Part shown: piece by piece, positions 5,967 through 12,365 of the stretch
Layout: the number at the start of each line of letters is the position of its first letter
How positions within the stretch are numbered: position 1 is the first letter of the stretch
Source of the DNA: Tyzzerella sp963558545
GTDB taxonomy: Bacteria > Bacillota > Clostridia > Lachnospirales > CAG-274
DNA length: 12,365 bases
Direction: 5' to 3'
Assembly: GCF_963558545.1 (NCBI RefSeq)
Contig: NZ_CAUWHO010000055.1
Coordinates: 1 to 12,365, forward strand
Translations under genes and position numbers: made by a program
Notes under the pieces: generated by a model
What the model saw: the letters and a program-made list of their open reading frames with translations, nothing else
The model's database searches: none
Told to the model about the DNA's origin: nothing

Positions 5967-8507
5967 TCATTTAGTAAGACTGTTTGTATATTTTTTTTCT
6001 GGTTCTTTATTAAGTGCTAGATATTCTTCTAATATTTTTTTAGTAATTTTTGGGGCAGGTGAATAGCTATCATCACCATAAGGAATAAAAACTGATATAG
6101 CTATTTGTGGGTCATCATATGGAGCAAAACCTATATAAACATTGTGGTTGTTATATTTTAGGTTTTCTTGGGCAGTTCCAGACTTTGCAGCTACTTTAAC
6201 AGGAAAGTCTTTAAATGCTTTAGTTAAAGTACCGTGGCTTCCAGTAGTAACTCTATACATACCATTATGTATAGCTTTTAAATTTTCTGGAGCAATATTT
6301 ATTTTATGCTCTAATATAGGTTCATACTCTTCTAATATGTTACCATTATTATCGGCTATTTTATCTAAAAAGTGTAATGAATATCTGTATCCACCATTAG
6401 CTAGTGTAGCTGTATATTTAACTATTATAGATGCAGTATAGTTATTATATGCTTGCCCAATAGATGTTCTTATTGTATCTCCAGCTTTCCAAGATAAATC
6501 TCTTTCTTCGGCTTCTGGATTTCTAGAAGATTCGATATATCTTTTATATTCTGGTGATGAAATTTTAGAAGGATATTTTTTTAAATTTGAAGAATCATAT
6601 AACTCATAAATTTCTACACCAGACCTTTGATTAAGTCCAAATTCTTCCATATATTTATTTAATATTTGTATTCCCATTCTATGTGATATATCATAATAAA
6701 AGTAGTTACAAGACACTTCTAAAGATTTTTCAACATCAACATTACCGTGGCTACCGTGTATCCAACATTGAGCATAAGGCTTTCCAGCTTCTTTAAAAAT
6801 GTCTTTATCATAAATAGTTGTCCTAGGGGTTATTATACCATTTTCTAAAGCTGCTACGGCTGTTATTGGTTTAAATGTAGAACCTGGAGCTCTAGGTTCT
6901 GTAAAAGGCCTATTATTCATAGGAGATGTAGGGTCATTATGAAGCTGTCTATAATAATCATTATCAAAATTATTAACAAATCTATTATTATCATAAGATG
7001 GATAAGATACACTGGACAATATAGCACCTGATTTTATATCTGAAACAATAACTGATGCAGAAGCAGGTGCTTGTAGCATTCCTGTCATATGAGGGGTTAT
7101 TTGTAATGATGTTAACTTATCAATTAAAAATTGTAGAGGAGATAAATTTCCAGATTTTATACGGTTAACATATTTTTCATTATCTACAATTACACCTTGT
7201 TCATATAATGCTAAAATCATTGCATTTTGTGATACTAAGTTATTTTTTATACCATCTGCTAAAATTTTTTTAGATTCTTCTAAATCATTTGCATTATTTG
7301 AATTTTTAGACAAGATATAGTTTTTTAATTTGTAAGAGTAAGTATTATCTTTAGATGCTAATATTTTTTTCATATCTAATGTATTAGCTTTTACCATACT
7401 AGAAAATATATCTTTAGATGATAGATTTGGCCCATTATAATTTTTACCTAAAAGTCTATTTATAATAACTTCACTTAATGTAGTTTCTACGGCATTATAA
7501 ATAACATTATTTAAATTTGCATCTAGTGTTAAAAATACATCATCACCAGGGATAGGTTCTTCAGATGAATCTTCATTTTTTTTAATTTTTCTACCTAAGT
7601 TATCTACTTCATAATAAGCAGTACCATCAATTCCATTAAGAGTAGTTTCAAAAGCTTTTTCTATTCCTTCTTTTCCAACTATATCATTATTGTCATATTC
7701 TTTAAAGCCTTTGCTTTGATAGTATTTTAATTCATCTGGATTAATACTTCTTATATATCCTAATGTATGAGAAAATGAATCTCCAGCAGGATATACTCTT
7801 TTACCTTCAACATCAATATATATACTTAAAAATTCTGATGAGTTTTCTTCTATTTTAGATATTGTTTTTTGGCTAACATCGTATGCTAAAGTTACAGGAA
7901 TAAATTTAGAAAATCTTCTTTTATGAAGCTCCGACCTAACAATCAATATTTTTCTTGCATCTTCATCAGATAGAGAAGGGTCTATTTCAAATTTTTCTTT
8001 TAAAAAATTAAATGCTTGTTCTGCTGTTATATCTTCTAATGGAATATCTAAAGAATTTTTTTCTAAATTCATATCATTTTTCCAAGTTTTTTCCAATGAT
8101 TCGCTACCATTAAAAAGAAATGTATATGGTTTTTCTTTTGATATAGGGAATTCATCAATTATTTGTTCGTTATTACTTTGTAAAACATTCATTGTTTTTA
8201 AAATAACATCATTTAAGCTAAAGCCTGTTATTTTTGGATTTATATTTGTACTAGGGTCTATATTTACAGTAAAAGAAGATTCATTTACTGCTAAAGGACG
8301 ACCAAATTTATCATATATATTGCCACGAGGAGCCTCTAAGTTTACAGGTTTTAAAATACTTCCTAAAACTTGATTTTTTAAAAATTCACCTTGTACTATT
8401 TGTAAAGTATATAGCTTTGCTATTAAAATAAAAAATAATACACTAATGGCAATAAATATTATTAAAAGTCTTAAAGTATGGTTATTAGTATTTAAACGTC
8501 TTTTCAT
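5967..8507 (-). CDS. mrdA: Class B penicillin-binding protein 2, elongation transpeptidase
   Basis: This 846-residue bitopic protein cross-links peptidoglycan during cell elongation as partner of RodA. One membrane anchor lies at about 13-32. The pedestal includes RGNIYDKFGRPLAVN (61-75) and the GKEGIEKAFE block (278-287). The transpeptidase domain has the nucleophile motif STFK (543-546, Ser543), SCN (599-601) and KSGTAQ (775-780), so all three active-site motifs are present, with KSG in place of KTG. It is much longer than E. coli PBP2 (633); about 130 extra residues, rich in Asn, Lys and Ser, sit at roughly 340-470 between pedestal and catalytic domain, as I recall for other clostridial PBP2. 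AGGAGGTGAA precedes the ATG. It lies 25 bases after mreD. Confidence 0.93.
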   Translation of the reverse strand: MKRRLNTNNHTLRLLIIFIAISVLFFILIAKLYTLQIVQGEFLKNQVLGSILKPVNLEAPRGNIYDKFGRPLAVNESSFTVNIDPSTNINPKITGFSLNDVILKTMNVLQSNNEQIIDEFPISKEKPYTFLFNGSESLEKTWKNDMNLEKNSLDIPLEDITAEQAFNFLKEKFEIDPSLSDEDARKILIVRSELHKRRFSKFIPVTLAYDVSQKTISKIEENSSEFLSIYIDVEGKRVYPAGDSFSHTLGYIRSINPDELKYYQSKGFKEYDNNDIVGKEGIEKAFETTLNGIDGTAYYEVDNLGRKIKKNEDSSEEPIPGDDVFLTLDANLNNVIYNAVETTLSEVIINRLLGKNYNGPNLSSKDIFSSMVKANTLDMKKILASKDNTYSYKLKNYILSKNSNNANDLEESKKILADGIKNNLVSQNAMILALYEQGVIVDNEKYVNRIKSGNLSPLQFLIDKLTSLQITPHMTGMLQAPASASVIVSDIKSGAILSSVSYPSYDNNRFVNNFDNDYYRQLHNDPTSPMNNRPFTEPRAPGSTFKPITAVAALENGIITPRTTIYDKDIFKEAGKPYAQCWIHGSHGNVDVEKSLEVSCNYFYYDISHRMGIQILNKYMEEFGLNQRSGVEIYELYDSSNLKKYPSKISSPEYKRYIESSRNPEAEERDLSWKAGDTIRTSIGQAYNNYTASIIVKYTATLANGGYRYSLHFLDKIADNNGNILEEYEPILEHKINIAPENLKAIHNGMYRVTTGSHGTLTKAFKDFPVKVAAKSGTAQENLKYNNHNVYIGFAPYDDPQIAISVFIPYGDDSYSPAPKITKKILEEYLALNKEPEKKYTNSLTK

Positions 8508-8532
8508 ATTTCACCTCCTAAAAATTTAGGAA

Positions 8533-9051
8533 CTATTGTTTAAATAAGTTTTTCTTTTTACGGTCATATTTTTCTAATTTTTTATTTATTATAAGTAAAA
8601 TTTTATAAACAAAAAATGATAAAATAGATGTATATAATGTTTCTGGTATAATTATAGATTTTAGAAAAGGTAGTATGTTAGGGTATCCTCTTAAAAATGC
8701 ATTAAAAAAGAAAAATAAAAACCCATAAAAAATATTAAAAATAAAAGTTAGAAAGAAGGGGATAATAATACTGTCTTTATAAAATTCGTTAAATATCTTT
8801 CCACATATAAAACCAACTGTAAGTCCTATAAAAGCATTTAACCCTAAAAATTGCCCAAAGAAAGAATCTATTAAAAGTCCAGAAAAAAAGCCTATAATAC
8901 CTCCTTCTATTTCTCCACGCATAAAAGAAAAAGATACTATTAGTATAATCATTGTATTAGGTTTAACACCTATAATTTCTATATAGTTAAATACAGTAGT
9001 TTGCAAAATAAAATTTATTAAGATTAGAGCTACATAAGTTATATAACGCAA
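8533..9051 (-). CDS. mreD: Rod shape-determining protein MreD
   Basis: The 172-residue protein is almost entirely hydrophobic, with about five membrane helices and a basic C-terminal tail, as expected for MreD, the integral-membrane member of the MreBCD elongation complex. Features typical of the family are the early helix ending in TTVFNYIEIIGVKPN and the glycine-rich segment EGGIIGFFSGLLIDSFFGQFLGLNAFIGL in the middle. Identity rests on these and on the position between mreC and the PBP2 gene. The start is TTG at 9051, with GGAGGG six bases upstream; no ATG or GTG nearby competes. An 88-base spacer with a hairpin and a direct repeat separates it from mreC. Confidence 0.9.
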   Translation of the reverse strand: MRYITYVALILINFILQTTVFNYIEIIGVKPNTMIILIVSFSFMRGEIEGGIIGFFSGLLIDSFFGQFLGLNAFIGLTVGFICGKIFNEFYKDSIIIPFFLTFIFNIFYGFLFFFFNAFLRGYPNILPFLKSIIIPETLYTSILSFFVYKILLIINKKLEKYDRKKKNLFKQ

Positions 9052-9072
9052 TTAAAACCCTCCAAAAATAAA

Positions 9073-9109
9073 ATTTATATGTAAGGTAGTTTTATACATT
9101 TATATGTAA
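9073..9109. repeat. 12-bp direct repeat in the mreC-mreD spacer
   Basis: ATTTATATGTAA occurs exactly at 9073-9084 and again at 9098-9109, a 25-base offset, between mreC and mreD. The second copy forms part of the hairpin at 9082-9120. Its role is unknown, and low-complexity sequence makes chance duplication possible. Confidence 0.5.
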
Positions 9110-9120
9110 TACTAACCTTA
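9082..9120 (-). other. Stem-loop in the mreC-mreD spacer
   Basis: TAAGGTAGT (9082-9090) pairs with ACTAACCTTA (9111-9120) with one bulged base, and within it TACAT (9095-9099) pairs with ATGTA (9104-9108) around a four-base loop. No U-run follows directly on the minus strand, so it is not a typical terminator. It could be an mRNA processing or stability element within the operon, which is inference. Confidence 0.45.
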
Positions 9121-9139
9121 AAATTAACAAAAGGGGTAT

Positions 9140-9964
9140 TTATTTATTACTTTTGTTAATAATTAAAACTTTTTCTAAATGTTTAAAGTCAACAGCAGGC
9201 TTTATTGTAGCAGTTTTGGATAATTTATTATCAGTATCTAAGTGAATTTCTGTTACAGAGCCAATAGTTATACCTGCAGGGTAAATATCGCTTAAATGAG
9301 ATGTAACTATTTCATCACCTTCTTTTATTTCTGCATCTTTGTCTATATAGTCCATTTTTAACATACCTTTATTTGCTATATCTCCTTTAACAAATCCCTC
9401 ATCATCACTTCTTAAAGTTTTAGATGTAACAGAATAGGTACCATTTATTATAGAGCTAACTTTAGCATAACTATCTCCAACTTCTTCTACTTTACCTACC
9501 AACCCACCAAAAGCTAAAACAACCATATTTTTTTCTATACCATCTTTAGCGCCTTTGTCTATTATAAAAGTTTCGTACCAATTTCCAGGGTCTTTAGCTA
9601 TGATATTACTAGTTATTGTAGATAGCTCTCCGTATTTTGAAGAAGCATCTAAAAGCTCGGATAATTTTTTGTTTTCTCTTTCTAATTGCTTTAGTCTACT
9701 TATTTCTTGACTTTTTAGCTCAAGTTCAAGCTTTAAATCTTCATTTTCTTTTTCTAGCTTGTTTATATCAGAAAATGCTTTAATTTTTTTCCCAAGCCAT
9801 TTGTTAGAAGAAGTTATAGCATTTTGTATAGGAGTAATAATAAAACCAAAGCTACGCTCAAACAGAGTAGGGCTTAACCTATTAAAAGAAAACAAACCTA
9901 AAAATATACATAATATTATAAAAATACCTACAAATATTTTTTTATTTTTTAGAAATACTTTCAA
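9140..9964 (-). CDS. mreC: Rod shape-determining protein MreC
   Basis: MreC (274 residues) is the membrane-anchored scaffold linking MreB filaments to the periplasm-side PBP2/RodA synthase. A basic N-terminus and one membrane helix (about 10-27) lead to a coiled coil at about 62-106 with LERENKKL-type heptads, then the paired beta-barrel domain with DPGNWYETFIIDKGAKDGI (125-143), GGLVGKV (153-159) and GDEIVTSHLSDIYPAGI (216-232), all familiar MreC motifs, ending with KPAVDFKHLEKVLII. The start is TTG at 9964, with AAGGGG eight bases upstream. It begins 12 bases after the mreB stop, so the two are cotranscribed. Confidence 0.94.
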   Translation of the reverse strand: MKVFLKNKKIFVGIFIILCIFLGLFSFNRLSPTLFERSFGFIITPIQNAITSSNKWLGKKIKAFSDINKLEKENEDLKLELELKSQEISRLKQLERENKKLSELLDASSKYGELSTITSNIIAKDPGNWYETFIIDKGAKDGIEKNMVVLAFGGLVGKVEEVGDSYAKVSSIINGTYSVTSKTLRSDDEGFVKGDIANKGMLKMDYIDKDAEIKEGDEIVTSHLSDIYPAGITIGSVTEIHLDTDNKLSKTATIKPAVDFKHLEKVLIINKSNK

Positions 9965-9976
9965 TATAAACGCCCC

Positions 9977-11014
9977 TTAGTTCATTCTTAATCTTTGAGA
10001 TGATATAAGAACATTTTTTAAAGTGTCTATTTGTTCTAAAACCATACCAGTACCTAAAGCAACACAATTTAAAGGTTCATTTGCTATATGAACAGGCATA
10101 CCAGTTTCTTTAGATATAAGCACATCAAGTCCTTTTAATAAAGCACCACCACCAGTTAAATATATACCTGTTTCCATTATGTCAGATGCAAGCTCTGGAG
10201 GAGTTTTTTCTAGAGTAGATTTAATAGCGTCTATCATAGAGTATACAGGCTCATTTAACGCATTTTGTATCTCTTTAGCTGTAACAGTAATTGTTTTAGG
10301 AAGTCCAGTAACTAAGTCACGACCTCTTATGTCCATTTCTGTTTTTTCATCGCCAAGATGAGCACAACCTATAGTTACTTTAATATTTTCAGCACTTCTA
10401 TCACCAATAGCTAAGTTATATTCTTTTTTAATGTAACTTACAATAGACGCATCAAATACATCACCAGCAACTCTTATAGATTTACTTGTAACTATGCCAC
10501 CTAATGATATAACAGCAACTTCACTTGTACCACCACCAATATCTACAACCATATTACCAGAAGGCTCTCCAACAGGAAGACCAGCACCAATGGCAGCAGC
10601 CATAGGTTCTTCTATAAGGTAGGCATTTTTTTCTTTAGCACCAGCAGCCATAGCCGCCTCTATAACAGCACGTTTTTCAACTTCTGTAACACCAGAAGGA
10701 ACGCATATAACTATTCTTGGTTTACTAGAAAATAAGGATTTATTATATGCTTTGCCTATAAAGTATTTTAACATTTCTTGAGTAACTTCAAAATCTGCTA
10801 TAACACCATCTTTCATAGGTCTAATAGCTTGTATAGAGCCTGGTGTACGTCCAATCATTTTTTTAGCTTCATCACCAACGGCTAAAACCTGTCTTGTTAA
10901 TGTATTTATAGCTACAACAGAAGGCTCATTTACTATAATACCTTTTCCTTTAACAAAAACAAGTGTATTAGCCGTCCCTAAATCTATTCCCATATCTTTT
11001 GTCATCGATAACAT
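9977..11014 (-). CDS. mreB: Rod shape-determining actin-like protein MreB
   Basis: This 345-residue bacterial actin forms membrane-associated filaments that guide lateral wall synthesis. The ATP-binding motifs are intact: phosphate 1 GIDLGTANT (9-17), phosphate 2 DIGGGTSE (158-165) and the adenosine motif TGGGALL (287-293), with LIEEPMAAAIGAG (133-145) also typical. The length is standard. The ATG at 11014 lies six bases after AGGAGG; a second ATG four bases earlier is out of frame and only two bases from that site, so it is rejected. It is the first gene after a strong promoter (11178-11206), giving an mRNA leader of about 155 bases. radC, which sits between maf and mreB in B. subtilis, is absent here. 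Confidence 0.97.
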   Translation of the reverse strand: MLSMTKDMGIDLGTANTLVFVKGKGIIVNEPSVVAINTLTRQVLAVGDEAKKMIGRTPGSIQAIRPMKDGVIADFEVTQEMLKYFIGKAYNKSLFSSKPRIVICVPSGVTEVEKRAVIEAAMAAGAKEKNAYLIEEPMAAAIGAGLPVGEPSGNMVVDIGGGTSEVAVISLGGIVTSKSIRVAGDVFDASIVSYIKKEYNLAIGDRSAENIKVTIGCAHLGDEKTEMDIRGRDLVTGLPKTITVTAKEIQNALNEPVYSMIDAIKSTLEKTPPELASDIMETGIYLTGGGALLKGLDVLISKETGMPVHIANEPLNCVALGTGMVLEQIDTLKNVLISSQRLRMN

Positions 11015-11140
11015 ACATATCCTCCTAAAAAATAAATCATTTATATTATATCCAAAAATTTATAAAAGTAATACTAAACTAAATTATATAATGAAATTTT
11101 TAATATAAAATTAGTATGTAAATGTATATATTTAAATAAT

Positions 11141-11187
11141 ATTGTATTATTTTGTAAATATAAATTTATACTAATATATAATACAAT
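11141..11187. repeat. 10-bp inverted repeat overlapping the mreB promoter -10 box
   Basis: ATTGTATTAT (11141-11150) and ATAATACAAT (11178-11187) are perfect inverted copies 27 bases apart. On the minus strand the upstream arm contains the -10 hexamer of the mreB promoter, and the other arm lies in the transcribed leader. Because one arm is upstream of the predicted transcript start, it would act as a DNA site, for example an operator, rather than an RNA hairpin. Confidence 0.5.
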
Positions 11188-11206
11188 GTTTTTAACTATA
11201 TATCAA
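11178..11206 (-). promoter_or_regulatory. Sigma-A-type promoter of the mreB-minE operon
   Basis: On the minus strand TTGATA (11206-11201) is followed after exactly 17 bases by TATTAT (11183-11178), near-consensus boxes at ideal spacing. The -35 box is 15 bases beyond the maf stop, with no terminator visible between, so maf transcripts may also read through into mreB. The predicted start is near 11171, about 155 bases upstream of mreB. Confidence 0.7.
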
Positions 11207-11220
11207 GTGTAAAGCAAAAT

Positions 11221-11829
11221 CTAATTTGTAAATTTTTTATGACATAAAAAGCCATATTTATTAAGTAAATTATAAAGTTTGTTTATAGGTAGCCCCATAA
11301 TAGAATAAAAATCACCATCTATTTTAGATACTAAAAATCCACCTTTTCCTTGTATACCATATGAGCCTGCTTTATCCATAGGTTCTAAAGTATTTACATA
11401 TTCTAGTAATTGGTTTTTAGAAAATTTTGAAAAATAAACATTAGAAGATGAGCAAATAGTTTCTTCAAAATATACATTGTCTTTAAAACCTATAACACTA
11501 AGTCCTGTAAAAACTGTATGCATATTTCCGTTTAAAAGCATAAGCATATTAAGGGCATCTTGTTTATCTTTTGGTTTTCCTAGTATCTTATCTTCAAATG
11601 ATACAATACTATCACAGCCTATTATTAGTATATTCTCTTCTTTTCTTTCTAATTTGTTAAATATATTTTTGGCTTTTTCTATTGAAAGGGTTTTAACAAG
11701 TTCGCTACCTTTTAAATGATTAAAAGCATCTTCATCTATATTACTAGGTTGTAAATCAAAAATTATTCCCATTTGATTTAATAATGCACATCTTCTTGGG
11801 GAAGATGAGGCTAATATAATCTTTTTCAT
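11221..11829 (-). CDS. maf: Maf family nucleotide pyrophosphatase
   Basis: This 202-residue Maf/YhdE-type protein hydrolyses nucleoside triphosphates (dTTP/UTP in characterised members) to monophosphate and pyrophosphate, removing non-canonical nucleotides; Maf has also been tied to septum formation in B. subtilis. The signature SSSPRR is at 8-13, GCDSIV (71-76) stands where ADTIV is usual and keeps the catalytic Asp73, GKP is at 84-86, DKAGSYGIQG at 152-161 and GLPI at 179-182. The ATG follows AAAGGTGG, which overlaps the stop of the upstream DUF4321 gene; the gap is 12 bases. The substrate subclass is inferred from the family only. Confidence 0.93.
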   Translation of the reverse strand: MKKIILASSSPRRCALLNQMGIIFDLQPSNIDEDAFNHLKGSELVKTLSIEKAKNIFNKLERKEENILIIGCDSIVSFEDKILGKPKDKQDALNMLMLLNGNMHTVFTGLSVIGFKDNVYFEETICSSSNVYFSKFSKNQLLEYVNTLEPMDKAGSYGIQGKGGFLVSKIDGDFYSIMGLPINKLYNLLNKYGFLCHKKFTN

Positions 11830-11841
11830 AATAAACCACCT

Positions 11842-12099
11842 TTAAGATAATTTTTTGTATATTATTATAGATATAATCATACCTATAATTCCTGAAAGAG
11901 TAAACTTTATTGTAAAAGAAAACTGTATAGATAATATTTCTAAATTAATTGATAAAGGTGATGTTAACCCTATAGTTTTGCCATAACTTAACCAATTAAG
12001 ATATTTTATACCTTTTACCATATCTCCTATGAAACAACCAATAACCAAACCGGATATTACAGTTAGTATAAATATTAAAGTGTTTTTTGAACTTTTTAT
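11842..12099 (-). CDS. DUF4321 family small membrane protein, probable AUA start
   Basis: This small protein of unknown function has a hairpin-like layout: an N-terminal membrane helix, a short loop with WLSYGKTIGL and SPLSINLEILSIQFSFTIKF, and a C-terminal helix before YKKLS. This matches DUF4321, found upstream of maf in Clostridia. The only standard start codon that fits is TTG at 12048, but it cuts off most of the first helix and has no ribosome binding site. The frame stays open upstream to a stop at 12121-12123, and AAAGGGG (12114-12108) stands eight bases before an ATA at 12099-12097. Starting there gives 85 residues with a complete helix beginning (M)KSSKNTLIFILTVISGLVIG. I therefore give the ATA coordinate. 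The gene is cotranscribed with maf. Confidence 0.7.
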   Translation of the reverse strand: MKSSKNTLIFILTVISGLVIGCFIGDMVKGIKYLNWLSYGKTIGLTSPLSINLEILSIQFSFTIKFTLSGIIGMIISIIIYKKLS

Positions 12100-12171
12100 A
12101 AAATCAACCCCTTTATATAGTTAGATTTATAATTTTAACATATTTTGTATTAAAATTTATTAACCTTGTAT

Positions 12172-12200
12172 ATTTTATAATAATTTTGTATTTTTTTCAA
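12172..12200 (-). promoter_or_regulatory. Sigma-A-type promoter candidate for DUF4321-maf
   Basis: On the minus strand TTGAAA (12200-12195) is followed after 17 bases by TAAAAT (12177-12172); an overlapping TATAAA would give 15-base spacing. The predicted transcript start is near 12165, leaving a leader of about 65 bases before the ATA start. Confidence 0.5.
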
Positions 12201-12365
12201 TAAAAAATATAAATATTAAATTAAAACTTTTGTTAAAGTATTAAACATATGTTTTAATTAAAATATTTTTTAACAAAGATAATAAGAACAATAAAGTAAT
12301 ACTAAATATAGTAGATTAAAGCACATTAAAATGTAAAATGATATTTTAATATTTTATCAAAAATT
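12201..12365. other. AT-rich intergenic end of the window
   Basis: No coding region or RNA gene is recognisable here. The stretch is extremely AT-rich and contains a 12-bp palindrome AAACATATGTTT at 12243-12254 and an outer pair TGTTAAA (12231-12237)/TTTAACA (12269-12275) that is not centred on it. These may be regulatory or merely compositional. Confidence 0.5.

Noticed and set aside
5777..6441. Plus-strand open frames opposite minC and the PBP2 gene
   Set aside because: They are short antisense frames over conserved coding sequence and contain no domain.
7427..7487. Possible foreign insertion in the PBP2 gene (the Asn/Lys/Ser-rich region at residues 340-470)
   Set aside because: The frame and base composition are continuous with the rest of the gene, and clostridial PBP2 proteins commonly carry an extra segment here.
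11014..11018. Upstream ATG before mreB as the true start
   Set aside because: It is out of frame with MreB and only two bases from the AGGAGG, too close for initiation.
11015..11177. Riboswitch in the mreB leader
   Set aside because: The leader is nearly all A/T with no recognisable conserved riboswitch core or terminator/antiterminator pair.
9759..11719. Plus-strand open frames opposite mreC, mreB and maf
   Set aside because: They overlap conserved genes entirely and show no independent coding evidence.
12231..12275. Inverted-repeat arms at the right end as an attachment site or operator
   Set aside because: The inner palindrome and outer arms have different centres and consist of A/T runs; there is no integrase or insertion boundary nearby.

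Overview
The window is very AT-rich and looks like a chromosomal segment of a low-GC Clostridia (Bacillota). The grounds are: strong AGGAGG-type ribosome binding sites, heavy A/T-ending codon use, the gene order maf-mreBCD-PBP2-minCDE-rodA-mgsA seen in Clostridia, a DUF4321 gene before maf, and an Agr/VirS-style two-component pair. I cannot name the genus. No mobile element, CRISPR array, tRNA or rRNA is visible.

Plus strand, 1-1442: the tail of a LytTR-family response regulator, then a GHKL-type membrane sensor kinase. This is the end of a peptide-sensing-type two-component operon whose start lies outside the window. It converges on the minus-strand cluster at a GC-rich hairpin (1447-1471).

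Minus strand, 12365 down to 1482, in order of transcription: a DUF4321 small membrane protein and maf, behind a predicted promoter at 12172-12200; mreB, mreC, mreD, PBP2 (mrdA), minC, minD and minE, behind a strong predicted promoter at 11178-11206 and ended by a hairpin-plus-U terminator at 3964-3997; rodA; then mgsA, a DUF1294 protein and a histidine phosphatase, behind an extended -10 promoter at 2734-2742.

The core is a complete rod-shape and division-site module. MreB filaments with MreC/MreD organise the elongation synthase made of RodA (glycosyltransferase) and PBP2 (transpeptidase). MinC/MinD block FtsZ assembly away from midcell, with MinE as topological regulator. Maf is a nucleotide pyrophosphatase commonly linked to this locus. 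The last three genes look like metabolic or accessory riders.

Most of the window is conventional, and I see no convincing new multi-gene system. The points most worth checking are: a probable AUA start codon on the DUF4321 gene; substitutions at two active-site positions of methylglyoxal synthase; a 10-bp inverted repeat embedded in the mreB promoter; a 12-bp direct repeat and hairpin in the mreC-mreD spacer; and non-ATG starts for half of the genes. No gene-free stretch exceeds 300 bases; the longest is about 266 bases at the right end.
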